A stretch of 64,000 nt of DNA from Streptomyces sp. NRRL B-3428 (GTDB lineage Bacteria; Actinomycetota; Actinomycetes; Streptomycetales; Streptomycetaceae), in assembly GCA_000721375.1 (NCBI GenBank), contig JOGW01000018.1:186001-250000 (forward strand). Reading direction: 5' to 3'. The notes below the pieces were generated by a model. It had not been told where the DNA came from. It worked only from the letters and a program-made list of their open reading frames with translations, and did no database searches. Shown here piece by piece: positions 42,225-51,347 of the stretch. Numbering within the stretch: position 1 is the first letter of the stretch; each line of letters starts with the position of its first letter. Made by a program: the position numbers and the translations under genes.

Positions 42225-43790
42225 ATGGACGAAAAGGCGCACGAACGCCCCGTGGGTGAACCGCAGTCCGCCGACGAGCCTGAGCCGGGAGCGAGTGGCG
42301 ACGCGGACTGGCTGGAGATATCCGCGGCGGTGGACGAGCCGCCGCGGGCGGCACGCTCGCGTCTCGACAAGCGGCGCCGTACCGTCCTCGGCGTCGGGAT
42401 CGCCGCCGCTCTCCTGTCCGTCGCCGGTCTGGCGGCGGGCATGCTGGTCAAGTCACCGGCGCAGGTGGCCGCCGACGCCCGTGCGCCCGAGGCGAGCGTG
42501 ATCACCGCGGAGGTGGTCTCCGAGCGACTGTCCAACACCGTTGTCCTGCGCGGTGACTTCACCAGCGGTCCGCCGGTCTCCGTCACACCCACGTCCGTCG
42601 CCACCACGGCTTCGTTGTACGGCGGGACCAACGCGGGCGGCGGCACCCCGATCCTGACCCGGGTCATGGTTCGTACCGGGCAGGAGGTCCGGGCCGCGGT
42701 CCCGATCGCCGACGTCTCCGGCCGGCCGGTGTTCGTGCTGCCGGGGAAGGCGCCGGCCTACGCCGACATGCGTCCCGGCGAGTCCGGCAACCACATCGCC
42801 CAGCTGCAGAGCGCCCTGCGGACCCTCGGTCTGTACGACGGCGGGGACCCGCGCGGGTACTTCGGCGCGGCCACGAAGCGTGCGGTCACAGGGCTCTACG
42901 AGCGGATGAAGTACCCCGTTCCGATCACCGGCCCGGACACCGCCCAGGCCGCCCGGCAGGCCCGGTCGACGGTGGACAAGCTGCGCCGGCAACTCACCGG
43001 AACCGGACAGGGCGGCGCGTCGCAAGAGGGCGGCGCGGAAGAGGGCGGCACGGGCGGGGCCGATACGGGCGGGGCCGGTGCGGCACCGCAGCAGTCGGAC
43101 CAGCTGAAGCAGCAGCTGACGGCGGCCGAGAAGGCCCTGCGGCTCGCGGAGGCGCAGGACGGACCGATGGTCCCTCTCTCGGAGATGGCGTTCGTCCCCG
43201 AACTGCCCGCGCGGGTGACCGCGCTGCCGGCGGTGATCGGCGCCAAGGTGGCCGGACCGGTGGTGTCCCTGTCCACCGGAGGCCTCCGCCTCACGGGCTA
43301 CCTCGACCAGACCCGCGGCGGCCTCGTCGAGCCCGGGATGAAGGTGGAGATCGTCTCGGAGGCCCTCGGTGTCTCCGCCACCGGCAAAGTGACCTCGGTG
43401 GGTGCGCTGGTGACCCCCGGGGACACGGCGGGCGGCGCGAAGAAGGACGACGCCGGACAGGACGCCCCGCCGTCGGCGACCGTCAACGGGGGTGTGCCCT
43501 ATCTGCCGCTCACGCTGACCTCGGACCGCCCCTGGGACACCCGTTTCGACGGGCAGAACGTGCGTATCACCATCGCGGCGGCCGCCACCTCGGGAGAGGT
43601 CCTGACCGTACCGGAGGCGGCTGTCGTCTCCGGAGCGGACGCGGTCGTCACCGTCACCGTGCAGCGCCGCGACGGCTCGCAGCAGCGGGTCGCCGTCGAG
43701 GCCGGGGTCTCCGCGGACGGGAAGGTCCAGGTGAGCCCGGTCGAACCGGAGCAACTGCGGGCCGGTGACCGGGTGGTGATCGGACAGTGA
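42225..43790 (+). CDS. Membrane-fusion-type adaptor with peptidoglycan-binding domain
   Basis: A 521-residue adaptor protein. A 52-residue cytoplasmic tail, TM helix about 54-75, then an extracellular region with a PG_binding_1 domain (MRPGESGNHIAQLQSALRT to about 225), a coiled-coil-like segment (LKQQLTAAEKALRLAEAQD) after a Gly-rich linker, and a barrel-sandwich/beta-barrel part typical of MacA/HlyD adaptors. Such proteins link an ABC exporter to the wall in Gram-positive bacteria. It overlaps the ATPase gene by GTGA. The ribosome binding site is weak. Confidence 0.85.
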   Translation: MDEKAHERPVGEPQSADEPEPGASGDADWLEISAAVDEPPRAARSRLDKRRRTVLGVGIAAALLSVAGLAAGMLVKSPAQVAADARAPEASVITAEVVSERLSNTVVLRGDFTSGPPVSVTPTSVATTASLYGGTNAGGGTPILTRVMVRTGQEVRAAVPIADVSGRPVFVLPGKAPAYADMRPGESGNHIAQLQSALRTLGLYDGGDPRGYFGAATKRAVTGLYERMKYPVPITGPDTAQAARQARSTVDKLRRQLTGTGQGGASQEGGAEEGGTGGADTGGAGAAPQQSDQLKQQLTAAEKALRLAEAQDGPMVPLSEMAFVPELPARVTALPAVIGAKVAGPVVSLSTGGLRLTGYLDQTRGGLVEPGMKVEIVSEALGVSATGKVTSVGALVTPGDTAGGAKKDDAGQDAPPSATVNGGVPYLPLTLTSDRPWDTRFDGQNVRITIAAAATSGEVLTVPEAAVVSGADAVVTVTVQRRDGSQQRVAVEAGVSADGKVQVSPVEPEQLRAGDRVVIGQ

Positions 43791-44542
43791 GGCTGCTCGG
43801 CAGACCCAGGACGGCCACGGCCACGGCAACCGCCATCGATACGAGGCCTGACACCGCCGCCCCCGCGATCCGGCTGCGGGGTGTCGCCAAGACGTACGGC
43901 GACAGCGTGGCGGTCCATGCCCTGCACCCCACCGATCTGGTGGTGGAACAGGGCGAGTTCGTGGCGGTCGTCGGCCCTTCGGGCTCGGGCAAGTCCACCC
44001 TGCTCAATCTGATCGGCCTGCTCGACCGGCCCAGTGGCGGTACGTACGAACTCGCCGGGACCGACGTCTCCGCACTGAGCGAGAGCGAGCGCACAGCGCT
44101 GCGTGGACGCCGTATCGGATTCGTCTTCCAGTCCTTCCACCTGCTGCCGCACCGCACCGCCACCGAGAACGTCGCGCTCGCCCAGCTCTACGTCACCACC
44201 GACCGCAAGGAGCGCCCCCGCCGGGCGGCGCAGGCGCTGCGCCGGGTCGGCCTCGGGCACCGGCTCGACGCCCTGCCACCCACGATGTCGGGCGGCGAAC
44301 GCCAGCGCGTCGCCATCGCCCGCGCCCTCGTCAACCGCCCCGACCTGGTGCTGTGCGACGAACCGACCGGCAACCTCGACTCCGCGACCTCCGACCGCGT
44401 GATGGGTCTCCTTGAGCAACTGCACGCCGAGGGACTGACGGTGGTCGTCATCACCCATGACCCGGCGGTAGCCGAACGCAGCGGGCGGATCATCACCATC
44501 CGCGACGGCCGGCTGCTCTGCGACCGGCGGCCGGCCGCGTGA
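43787..44542 (+). CDS. ABC transporter ATP-binding protein, MacB/LolD type
   Basis: A 251-residue ATPase. Walker A is GPSGSGKST near residue 65, the Q-loop GFVFQSFHLLPHRT near 110, the ABC signature LPPTMSGGERQRVA near 165, Walker B LVLCDEPTGNLDSAT near 185 and the switch H in VVITHD near 222. The MacB-type 'PTGNLDS' motif fits a mechanotransmission exporter rather than an importer. GTG start overlaps the adaptor stop; the permease start overlaps its own stop. Confidence 0.95.
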   Translation: MRLLGRPRTATATATAIDTRPDTAAPAIRLRGVAKTYGDSVAVHALHPTDLVVEQGEFVAVVGPSGSGKSTLLNLIGLLDRPSGGTYELAGTDVSALSESERTALRGRRIGFVFQSFHLLPHRTATENVALAQLYVTTDRKERPRRAAQALRRVGLGHRLDALPPTMSGGERQRVAIARALVNRPDLVLCDEPTGNLDSATSDRVMGLLEQLHAEGLTVVVITHDPAVAERSGRIITIRDGRLLCDRRPAA

Positions 44543-45792
44543 GGAACCCGCTGCGCCGCTCCGCTCCCCGTAACGGATTCACCGCGTCCAGGCTGCTGCC
44601 GCGCGACATGCTCGCCGAGTCCGTGGCCGGCCTGGTCCAGCGCCCCGGGCGCTCGGTGCTCACCATGCTGGGCACCATCCTCGGCGTCGGCGCCTTCGTC
44701 GCCGTACTCGGGCTGACCTCCACGGCCACCGGACAGATCGGTGCCTCGTTCAGCGCCCTGCAGGCCAGCACGGTCACCGTCAACGACAACGCGCGCTCGG
44801 ACGGCCAGACACCCGCGCCGCTGAGCTTCCCCGCCGACGCCGACCAGCGGATCGAGCGGCTCAACGGCGTCGAGGCCGCGGGTGTGTGGTGGAGCCCGCC
44901 GCTCAACAGCCCGACCGTGGCGGGCAGACCGGTGCCGCCCAGCGAGGGCGGCGATCCCGGGGTCTCGGTCTTCGCCGCCTCGCCCGGAGCCCTGGAGGCC
45001 CTCGAACCCACGCTCGGGAGCGGGGTGTTGTACAACGCCTTCCACCAGCGCCGCGGCGAACCGGTCTGCGTGCTCGGCGCCGGGGCGGCCCGGCGTCTGG
45101 GCGTGCACCGGCTCGACGACGCCCCGGCGGTCTTCATCAACAACACCGCGTACACCGTCGTCGGGATCGTCTCCGATGTACGCAGGATGCCCAAGGCCCT
45201 GCTGGGGGTGATGATCCCCAGCTCCACCGCCCTGGAGGCCTACGGCCCACCGGTGAGCAGCCCGGCCCAGATGGTCATCCACGTGCGGCTCGGCGCGGCC
45301 CGGCTGATCGCCGAGCAGGCGCCCCTTGCGCTGCGCCCCGACAAGCCCCAACTGCTCACCGCGGTACCGCCGCCCGACCCGCACTCGCTGCGGGACGCCG
45401 TCAGCACCTCGTTGTCGGGGCTGTTCCTGTTGCTCGCCGCGATCTGCCTGGTCATCGGGGCGGTGGGTATCGCCAACACCACGCTGGTCGCGATTCTCGA
45501 GCGGACGGGCGAGATCGGCCTGCGCCGCTCGCTGGGTGCCCGTCCCCGTCATGTCGCGGGGCAGTTCCTGACCGAGTCGACGCTGCTCGGCACACTCGGC
45601 GGCCTCGTCGGTACGGCACTGGGGGTGACGGTCGTCGTCCTCGTCGCCCTCGTGCAGGAGTGGACCGCGATCATCAACCCGGTGACGGTGCTCCCGGCCC
45701 CGTTCATCGGCACGACCGTGGGCCTGGTGGCGGGGCTGTACCCGGCGCTGCGGGCCGCGCGTATCGAACCGCTGGACGCACTGCGGCAGTAG
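44539..45792 (+). CDS. ABC transporter permease, MacB/FtsX type
   Basis: A 417-residue permease with one N-terminal TM helix (SVLTMLGTILGVGAFVAVLGL), a large extracellular MacB_PCD domain (about 70-270), and three C-terminal TM helices in the FtsX domain, including AICLVIGAVGIANTTLVAILERTGEIGLRR-type sequence (about 300-330). Together with the adaptor and ATPase it forms a MacAB-like exporter for peptides, lipoproteins or envelope-active compounds. The small Cys-rich secreted proteins upstream already have Sec signals, so they are not obligate substrates. Confidence 0.93.
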   Translation: MRNPLRRSAPRNGFTASRLLPRDMLAESVAGLVQRPGRSVLTMLGTILGVGAFVAVLGLTSTATGQIGASFSALQASTVTVNDNARSDGQTPAPLSFPADADQRIERLNGVEAAGVWWSPPLNSPTVAGRPVPPSEGGDPGVSVFAASPGALEALEPTLGSGVLYNAFHQRRGEPVCVLGAGAARRLGVHRLDDAPAVFINNTAYTVVGIVSDVRRMPKALLGVMIPSSTALEAYGPPVSSPAQMVIHVRLGAARLIAEQAPLALRPDKPQLLTAVPPPDPHSLRDAVSTSLSGLFLLLAAICLVIGAVGIANTTLVAILERTGEIGLRRSLGARPRHVAGQFLTESTLLGTLGGLVGTALGVTVVVLVALVQEWTAIINPVTVLPAPFIGTTVGLVAGLYPALRAARIEPLDALRQ

Positions 45793-45840
45793 TAGGGGCC
45801 GGTGCCGTGCCCAGGAGCTCGGCAAGGCAGCGGCCCGGCG

Positions 45841-45912
45841 CCCCGCTGGTGGAGGTCCAGCGGGGCGGTTCACCTACCGGGTGGAGGTCCGGCGGGGCGG
45901 GTTCACCTACCA
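45841..45912. repeat. 32-bp tandem duplication with hairpin at the exporter operon end
   Basis: GGTGGAGGTCCAGCGGGGCG at 45848 and its near copy at 45880 start 32 bp apart and each continue with (G)TTCACCTACC. The second copy includes the stop codon of the LCP 4 gene (45907-45909). CCCCGCTGG (45841-45849) pairs with CCAGCGGGG (45857-45865), a likely terminator. Confidence 0.7.
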
Positions 45913-47571
45913 GGTGAAGGCGGGGTTCACGTGCATGCACGCACCCTCGTCGGCCCCGTTGTCGATGTCCTTCTTGGCCGGGGCCTTCGGGGTCGCCTTC
46001 GGCGGGGTGCTGCCCTCGCGCCAGTCCGCGCCGACGATCAGCGTGACTCCGGAGACATCCGTGGACTGCTTCACCGAACTCAGCGGCAGACCGAGCGACT
46101 TGGCGAGCGCCTGGGCGTCGCCCTCGAGCTCAGGGCTGGGGAACTGGATCAGCGTGTGGGCCTGCGAGACATCCGCGTTCGCCGCGGGCCGCTCCGCGGC
46201 GGCCCGCGTGTAGCCCTTCTGCTTGAGCAGTCCGGCGACGGCGGTGGCGCGTCCCTGCAGCGGCGCACGCGTCGCATCCCCCGAGGCGTTGAGCACCCGG
46301 ACCCCGGTGTCGGCAGGCGCCGCCGCCGGATCGTCGGAGAGCGTCTCGGTCTTCTTCGGCTTGTCCTTGCCGTCGAGCGCGATGTCATTGCGGACGAGCT
46401 CGAAGAGGTCCTCCGCCTCACCGGCCTTGGGGACGACTCGGGCCCCCTGGTACACGAAGGGCATCGTCGTCATGTTGATCCGCGCGCTCGGCACCTTCTT
46501 GAGCTCGCCGCCCAGATCCGCGAGCTTGTTCACCGAGCCGAGGGACTCATCGACCTTGAGCGCCTTGGTGGCCGCCTCGGCCAGGTTCAGCATCTCGGCC
46601 GGATTGGTCAGCCGCGCGCTGGACTTGAGCTCGCGGACCATCGAGTTCATGTACATGTGCTGGGCCTTGGCGCGCGCGATGTCGCTGCCGTCCTCGAAGC
46701 CGTAGCGGGTGCGCAGCCACTGCAGGGCCTGCTCGCCCTTGACCTCCGTGATGCCCTTCTCCAGCTTGAGTCCTGAGCCCTCGCCCTTGGAGTTGCGCGA
46801 CCTGATGTTGGCGTCCACACACACCGGGACGCCGCCGATGGCGTCGGCCATCGAGACCACACCGCTGAAGTCGACGACTATGAAGTGGTCGATGCGGATG
46901 CCGGTGAGCTTCTCCCAGGTGAGGACCGTGCAGGAGGGGCCACCGCGACCGAGGCTCATATTGGTCATCGAATGGGTCAGAGCCGGGAAGGGCTCGCCGG
47001 TCTTCGGGTCCTCGCACTTGGGAATGTCGAGCAGCGTGTCACGCGGCATGCTGACGACCGACATGTTGCTGCGGTCCGCGGACAGATGCAGCAGCATCTG
47101 CACGTCGGCGAGCGGCTTCGCCCCCACGCTCGCCTTGTGGCCGCCGAGCTTCAGGTTCTCCTTGCTGTTCCGGTCGTCGGAACCGATCAGGAGGATGTTC
47201 AGCGGGGTCTGGCCTGCCGAGTTCGGAGTCGCCTTGGGCGCCCGGTTCTTGTCGGGCAGCGGCGCCGTCTCGATGTTGTTGTTCAGGTGCTGGTAGTACA
47301 GGTATCCGGCGCCGGCCGTGCCGAGTATCAGGAGCGCGAACACCACCGCCGTCCAGCGCAGGATCCGTCGCCTGCGGCTGCGGGGTTTTCGCCCACCGCG
47401 CCGGTGACCGCGCCCGCCGGACGGGTTCTCGTCGCCCGGACCACGGGAGCCGGGCACACCGGACTCCCGGTCGCCGGACTCCTCGTACAAGCTGTCGTCC
47501 CAGCCCAGTTCACGCGCCTGCGGTACGCGAGATCGTCGCGTACCTCTTCCGCGCACGCTGCTGTGCGTCAT
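45907..47571 (-). CDS. LCP family glycopolymer transferase 4, with LytR_C domain
   Basis: A 554-residue membrane protein with a long Arg/Gly-rich cytoplasmic tail, TM helix 70-92, LCP domain about 125-340 (ILLIGSDDRNSKEN, ADVQMLLHLSADRS, VSMPRDTLLDIP, WLRTRYGFEDGSD) and a LytR_C domain (VRVLNASGDATRAPLQ near 425). Closest relative in the window is LCP 3. A C-terminal Cys (GACMHVNP) is also conserved in LCP 3 (ACMPVYAP). ATG at 47571 with AGGGGA 7 nt upstream. It follows LCP 5 on the same strand by 91 bp, so the two may be co-transcribed. Confidence 0.93.
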   Translation of the reverse strand: MTHSSVRGRGTRRSRVPQARELGWDDSLYEESGDRESGVPGSRGPGDENPSGGRGHRRGGRKPRSRRRRILRWTAVVFALLILGTAGAGYLYYQHLNNNIETAPLPDKNRAPKATPNSAGQTPLNILLIGSDDRNSKENLKLGGHKASVGAKPLADVQMLLHLSADRSNMSVVSMPRDTLLDIPKCEDPKTGEPFPALTHSMTNMSLGRGGPSCTVLTWEKLTGIRIDHFIVVDFSGVVSMADAIGGVPVCVDANIRSRNSKGEGSGLKLEKGITEVKGEQALQWLRTRYGFEDGSDIARAKAQHMYMNSMVRELKSSARLTNPAEMLNLAEAATKALKVDESLGSVNKLADLGGELKKVPSARINMTTMPFVYQGARVVPKAGEAEDLFELVRNDIALDGKDKPKKTETLSDDPAAAPADTGVRVLNASGDATRAPLQGRATAVAGLLKQKGYTRAAAERPAANADVSQAHTLIQFPSPELEGDAQALAKSLGLPLSSVKQSTDVSGVTLIVGADWREGSTPPKATPKAPAKKDIDNGADEGACMHVNPAFTW

Positions 47572-47662
47572 GCCAGTCCCCTCCCAGCCTGGCGCGCCCT
47601 GTACAACCCACGCCTGAACGTCGCTCCTGTTGAGCAGACGGTTCAGACGCCCCCCGGGTTGT

Positions 47663-49369
47663 TCACTTGGCGCAGGTCTTCTTGTCAGCCTCGGTCTTGT
47701 CGATGTCGGACGGCGCCACGGGAGCACCCACCGGCTTGCCCGGTTCCGAGAAGTCCGCACCGAGGATCAGGACCATCGCCGGCAGTCCCTGATCGTTGGT
47801 CTCGCTCTTGCCTTCCTTGAGCGCGGAGCCCGGCAGCTTCAGCACCTCGGCCAGCTTGCGTGCCTGATCGGCCTGGTCGGGGGAGTACTCAAGGGTGGTC
47901 TTCGTCTGCCTGGGTTCGTGATTGCCGAGCTGGCTGGCCTTGTTCATGCCCTGCTCGTTCTGCACATACGTGAGCGTCTTGCTCGCGGCGCCGGTCTTCC
48001 CGCTGCCGTTGTAGATGTTCACGCGGACGTCGGCGGCGGAGGACTTGGTGCCCTTGAGGCGCGCGGCCTGGGCGTCCTTCTCCTTCTTCTTCGTCGCGGT
48101 CAGCGACACATCGCCCCTGATCGCCTCGAACAAGGGGTCCGCCTTGGCCTCGTTGAGCAGGACAGTCACCTTGTCGGTGTTGTCGACGACCGGGACGGTG
48201 GTGAAGCTGATGTTCTTCAGGTCCGTCTTGCCGAGCTCCATGCCGAGATCACGGAGCTTGAACACGTCGTCGATCTTGCTGTCCACGGTGAGCGCCTTCG
48301 TGGCCGACTCGGCCAGGTCCAGCATCGCGCCCGGGTCCGTGAACTTCGACTTCATCTTGCGCATCAGCGAACTCATGAACTGCTGCTGCAACTTGATCCG
48401 GTCCAGGTCACCGCCGAAGCCCACCGAGTAGCGGGTACGGACGAAGGACAGCGCCTCGTCGCCCTCGACCGTGCTGGTGCCCTTGGGCAGATCCAGATGC
48501 GACTTCTTGTCCTTGATCGGCTTCTCGAGACAGACGTCCACACCGCCGACCGCGCTGCTGAGCGTCTTGACCGCGTTGAAGTCCACGACCATGAAGTGGT
48601 CCAGCTTGACGCCGGTCAGCTCGGTGACCGTACGCATCGTGCAACTCGGCGTACGTCCGGAGACTCCCAGGCTCTCGTTGAACCGGGTCCCCTGCGTGCC
48701 CTGGATGTTCTTCTCGGACCCGTTCTCCTGCTTCGTCGGGCAGTCGGGAATGTCGACGATCATGTCCCGCGGAATGCTCAACGCCGTCGCGTTGGAACGG
48801 TCCTTGGAGACATGCAGCAAAATCGTGGTGTCCGCGTGCCCCTGGCTGCCGACATCGCCGTAGCCCTCGTTGCCCTTGCCGACCCGCTTGTCGGTGCCGA
48901 CGATCAGCACGTTGATCGCCCGGTCCTTGCTGAACCCGCCGGTACCCGCCCCGTCGTCGGAGACGGAGGTCAGGTTGTCGTTCAGATGCTCTATGTAGAA
49001 GTACGCGGTCGCGGCTCCGGCGACGAGCACGAACGCCAGCGCACCACCCGTCCACAGCGCGATCTTCTTGCCCTTGGCCTTCTTCGGCCTCGTCCTGCGC
49101 CGGCCGGCCGGGCCCGTCGGCTCCTCGGGCATCCGGCGCCTGCGCTGCCCGGGCACATCGCCCGGAGGCGGTGCCTGGGGCGAACCCTGCGGGCGGCGCT
49201 GCGGCCGGTTCTGGCGGGGCGGTACGAGGTTCGATCTACGCGGCGAGGGAATACCCGACTCCGGTGCGGAGGGGTGCAGTCGCAGTTCGTAGTCGCCGGT
49301 CTGCGGGTTCAGTACCCACTGGTCTGCGGGGTCGATGTTCTCTGCCCGCCCACGGCCTTGCGCGTCCAC
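47663..49369 (-). CDS. LCP family glycopolymer transferase 5, with LytR_C domain
   Basis: A 568-residue membrane protein. The N-terminal tail begins with DAQGRGRAENIDPADQWVLN, a segment common to Streptomyces LCP proteins (recalled), which is why the GTG at 49369 was chosen over upstream starts. TM helix 103-124, LCP domain about 150-370 (VLIVGTDKRVGK, ADTTILLHVSKDRS, LSIPRDMIVDIP, FVRTRYSVGFGGDLDR) and LytR_C (VRVNIYNGSGKTGA near 455). Same enzymatic class as its neighbours. GGAGGA lies 11 nt upstream, rather far. Confidence 0.92.
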   Translation of the reverse strand: MDAQGRGRAENIDPADQWVLNPQTGDYELRLHPSAPESGIPSPRRSNLVPPRQNRPQRRPQGSPQAPPPGDVPGQRRRRMPEEPTGPAGRRRTRPKKAKGKKIALWTGGALAFVLVAGAATAYFYIEHLNDNLTSVSDDGAGTGGFSKDRAINVLIVGTDKRVGKGNEGYGDVGSQGHADTTILLHVSKDRSNATALSIPRDMIVDIPDCPTKQENGSEKNIQGTQGTRFNESLGVSGRTPSCTMRTVTELTGVKLDHFMVVDFNAVKTLSSAVGGVDVCLEKPIKDKKSHLDLPKGTSTVEGDEALSFVRTRYSVGFGGDLDRIKLQQQFMSSLMRKMKSKFTDPGAMLDLAESATKALTVDSKIDDVFKLRDLGMELGKTDLKNISFTTVPVVDNTDKVTVLLNEAKADPLFEAIRGDVSLTATKKKEKDAQAARLKGTKSSAADVRVNIYNGSGKTGAASKTLTYVQNEQGMNKASQLGNHEPRQTKTTLEYSPDQADQARKLAEVLKLPGSALKEGKSETNDQGLPAMVLILGADFSEPGKPVGAPVAPSDIDKTEADKKTCAK

Positions 49370-49611
49370 GGTTGCTCGAGTCCTCCGTCGGTGCCACGCG
49401 GCGCCATCCCCCTGCAGGCGTCCGGTCGATCGGTAGTGCAAGTGCGATCGCTGCTTCGTCGCAGTCGGGTGCACCGGATCGCTCACACTATCCGTCCAGG
49501 TCGGCGCACAGGGACGGCGGTGATGAATTCCACTGGCCTTACAACGGTCAATACGCCCCAATTCAAGGTCAACGGCCCCTTGTGTTTGGGGATCCCTTTA
49601 CTCGTTGCTGG

Positions 49612-51150
49612 TCAGCAGCTGGCTTCGGCGGCCGTACTGCCACGGAAAGTCGGCTCGGGGGAGGGGGATTGTGAGGGGTTTCGGGTGGGCGCATCCGGCT
49701 TGTCGTCGGAACTGCCGGACTCCTGCTGCCCCTTGTCCTTATTACCCTTCTTGTCCTTACGTGCGACCGGGTCCTCGTCGGCCGATTTGCCCTCGGACCA
49801 GTACCCGTCGTCGACCCAGTAGCCCTCGTCGCTCCAGTAGCCGGTGTCCACCCAGTGGCCGCCGCCTCCGTCCGACGCGCCGTCCCGCTCGCCCGCGGGC
49901 TCCTCGCCCTCGCCCTCGGCCTCGGTGGCCTGCGCCTCGGGTGCGTCCTCGGCGACCTGCAACGGGGCGTCGGCCCGCAGTCGGTCGAAGAGCCGCCCGG
50001 CATCGGGTTGTACCAGTTCGTCCCGGTTCGCGTCGTACAGATAGGACTGCCGCGGCACGGTCAGGAACTGCACCTTCTCCGTGGGGATGTTGCGCATGCT
50101 GCGTACGAGGTCGTAGAGATCGGTGAGCTGGGCGATCGCGGGGTCCGTGGTGAGCGAGGAGGTCGCCGCGTCCAGTACGGGGTAGAGCCTGGTCGGGTTG
50201 AGCAGCACCCCGTTGCTCTTCACCTTGTTCACCAGCGCGCCGAGGAAGGCCTGTTGGCGGTCCATCCGGTCGGTGTCGCTGCCGTTGCCGATCGTCTTGC
50301 GCGCCCGTACGTAGCCGAGTGCCTGCTCGCCGTCGAGCTTGTGGCGGCCCGCCGCGAGCTTGAGCTTGGCGTCGGGGTCGTCGATCGGATCCGTCAGACA
50401 CACGTCGACGCCGTCCACGGCGTCGACCATCTTCTTGAAGCCGCGGAAGTCCACGACCATGTGGTGATCGACGCGGATGTCGGTGAGCGCCTCGACCGTA
50501 CGGATCGTGCAGGCCGCACCGCCCCACTCGAACGCCCAGTTGAACTGGGCGAACTGCTCCTCGGTCCGTGACCCGTCGCGTCGCCTGCAGCTGGGGATGT
50601 CCACCATCACGTCGCGCGGCAGGGAGACCGCGGTGGCGCTCTTACGGTCGGCGGCCAGGTGCAGCAGGATCGTGGTGTCCGAGCGCTGGGTGCCCGCGTC
50701 CTTGCCGTACTTCCCGTTGCCGTCGCCGGAGCGCGTGTCGGACCCGATGAGCAGGATGTTCTGCGCGTTGTGGGTGGCCGGCGCCGGCCGCTCCTTCTCG
50801 TAGCGCTCCAGCTCCTCGGCCGCGGTGAGGTCCTCGGTGATGTTGCCCTGCAGCTGCTTGTAGATCCCCCAGCCGATTCCGGCCGTGACGAGCACGAGCA
50901 CGGCGACGGCCAGCGAGATCCAGCGGAGCCAGTGCGGGCCGCCGGTGCCGGGGCTCTTCTTCTCGTACGAGCTTCCCCAGGCCGGGGGGTCGGGGGACTT
51001 CTCGGCCGCGGACTCTTCGGGGGCGGGCTCCTCGCCGACTGACTTCTCGGCTGCGGCCTCCGGCTGGACCGGCGTAGGCGCGTCGTTGCCGGGTTCCTCC
51101 GGGTTACCGGGGTTCTCCGGAACTTCGGGCGTGCCTGCGGTGTCGGTCAC
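49612..51150 (-). CDS. LCP family glycopolymer transferase 6, with aromatic repeat tail
   Basis: A 512-residue membrane protein. An acidic Pro/Glu-rich tail precedes TM helix 75-96; the LCP domain (about 125-345) has ILLIGSDTRSGDG, RSDTTILLHLAADRK, VSLPRDVMVDIP and YVRARKTIGNGSD. In place of LytR_C there is a Gly/Asp/Trp/Tyr-rich tail with three GYW units (about 425-450, GYWSDEGYWVDDGYW), then a Lys/Ser/Pro-rich end. Such aromatic repeats could bind glycans or the wall. GTG at 51150 was preferred on ribosome-binding-site spacing; GTG at 51162 is possible. Confidence 0.9.
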   Translation of the reverse strand: MTDTAGTPEVPENPGNPEEPGNDAPTPVQPEAAAEKSVGEEPAPEESAAEKSPDPPAWGSSYEKKSPGTGGPHWLRWISLAVAVLVLVTAGIGWGIYKQLQGNITEDLTAAEELERYEKERPAPATHNAQNILLIGSDTRSGDGNGKYGKDAGTQRSDTTILLHLAADRKSATAVSLPRDVMVDIPSCRRRDGSRTEEQFAQFNWAFEWGGAACTIRTVEALTDIRVDHHMVVDFRGFKKMVDAVDGVDVCLTDPIDDPDAKLKLAAGRHKLDGEQALGYVRARKTIGNGSDTDRMDRQQAFLGALVNKVKSNGVLLNPTRLYPVLDAATSSLTTDPAIAQLTDLYDLVRSMRNIPTEKVQFLTVPRQSYLYDANRDELVQPDAGRLFDRLRADAPLQVAEDAPEAQATEAEGEGEEPAGERDGASDGGGGHWVDTGYWSDEGYWVDDGYWSEGKSADEDPVARKDKKGNKDKGQQESGSSDDKPDAPTRNPSQSPSPEPTFRGSTAAEASC

Positions 51151-51347
51151 GTCGGGGTCCACCCCTCATGGCGTCGGCAGCACGGACAGCGCTCCGCGAG
51201 GAGCGCTGTCTCGACCATGACCCGAGGCCCCGGTCCGGCGCCTGCGGGCCGGTCACGGGCTGCGCCGGACGGGTGGACTTTCGACAGTCGACGGGCTGGT
51301 CAGGGCCGCGGCGGTGCGACTCGGCGCCGCCGCCGCAGCAAGGCGAC

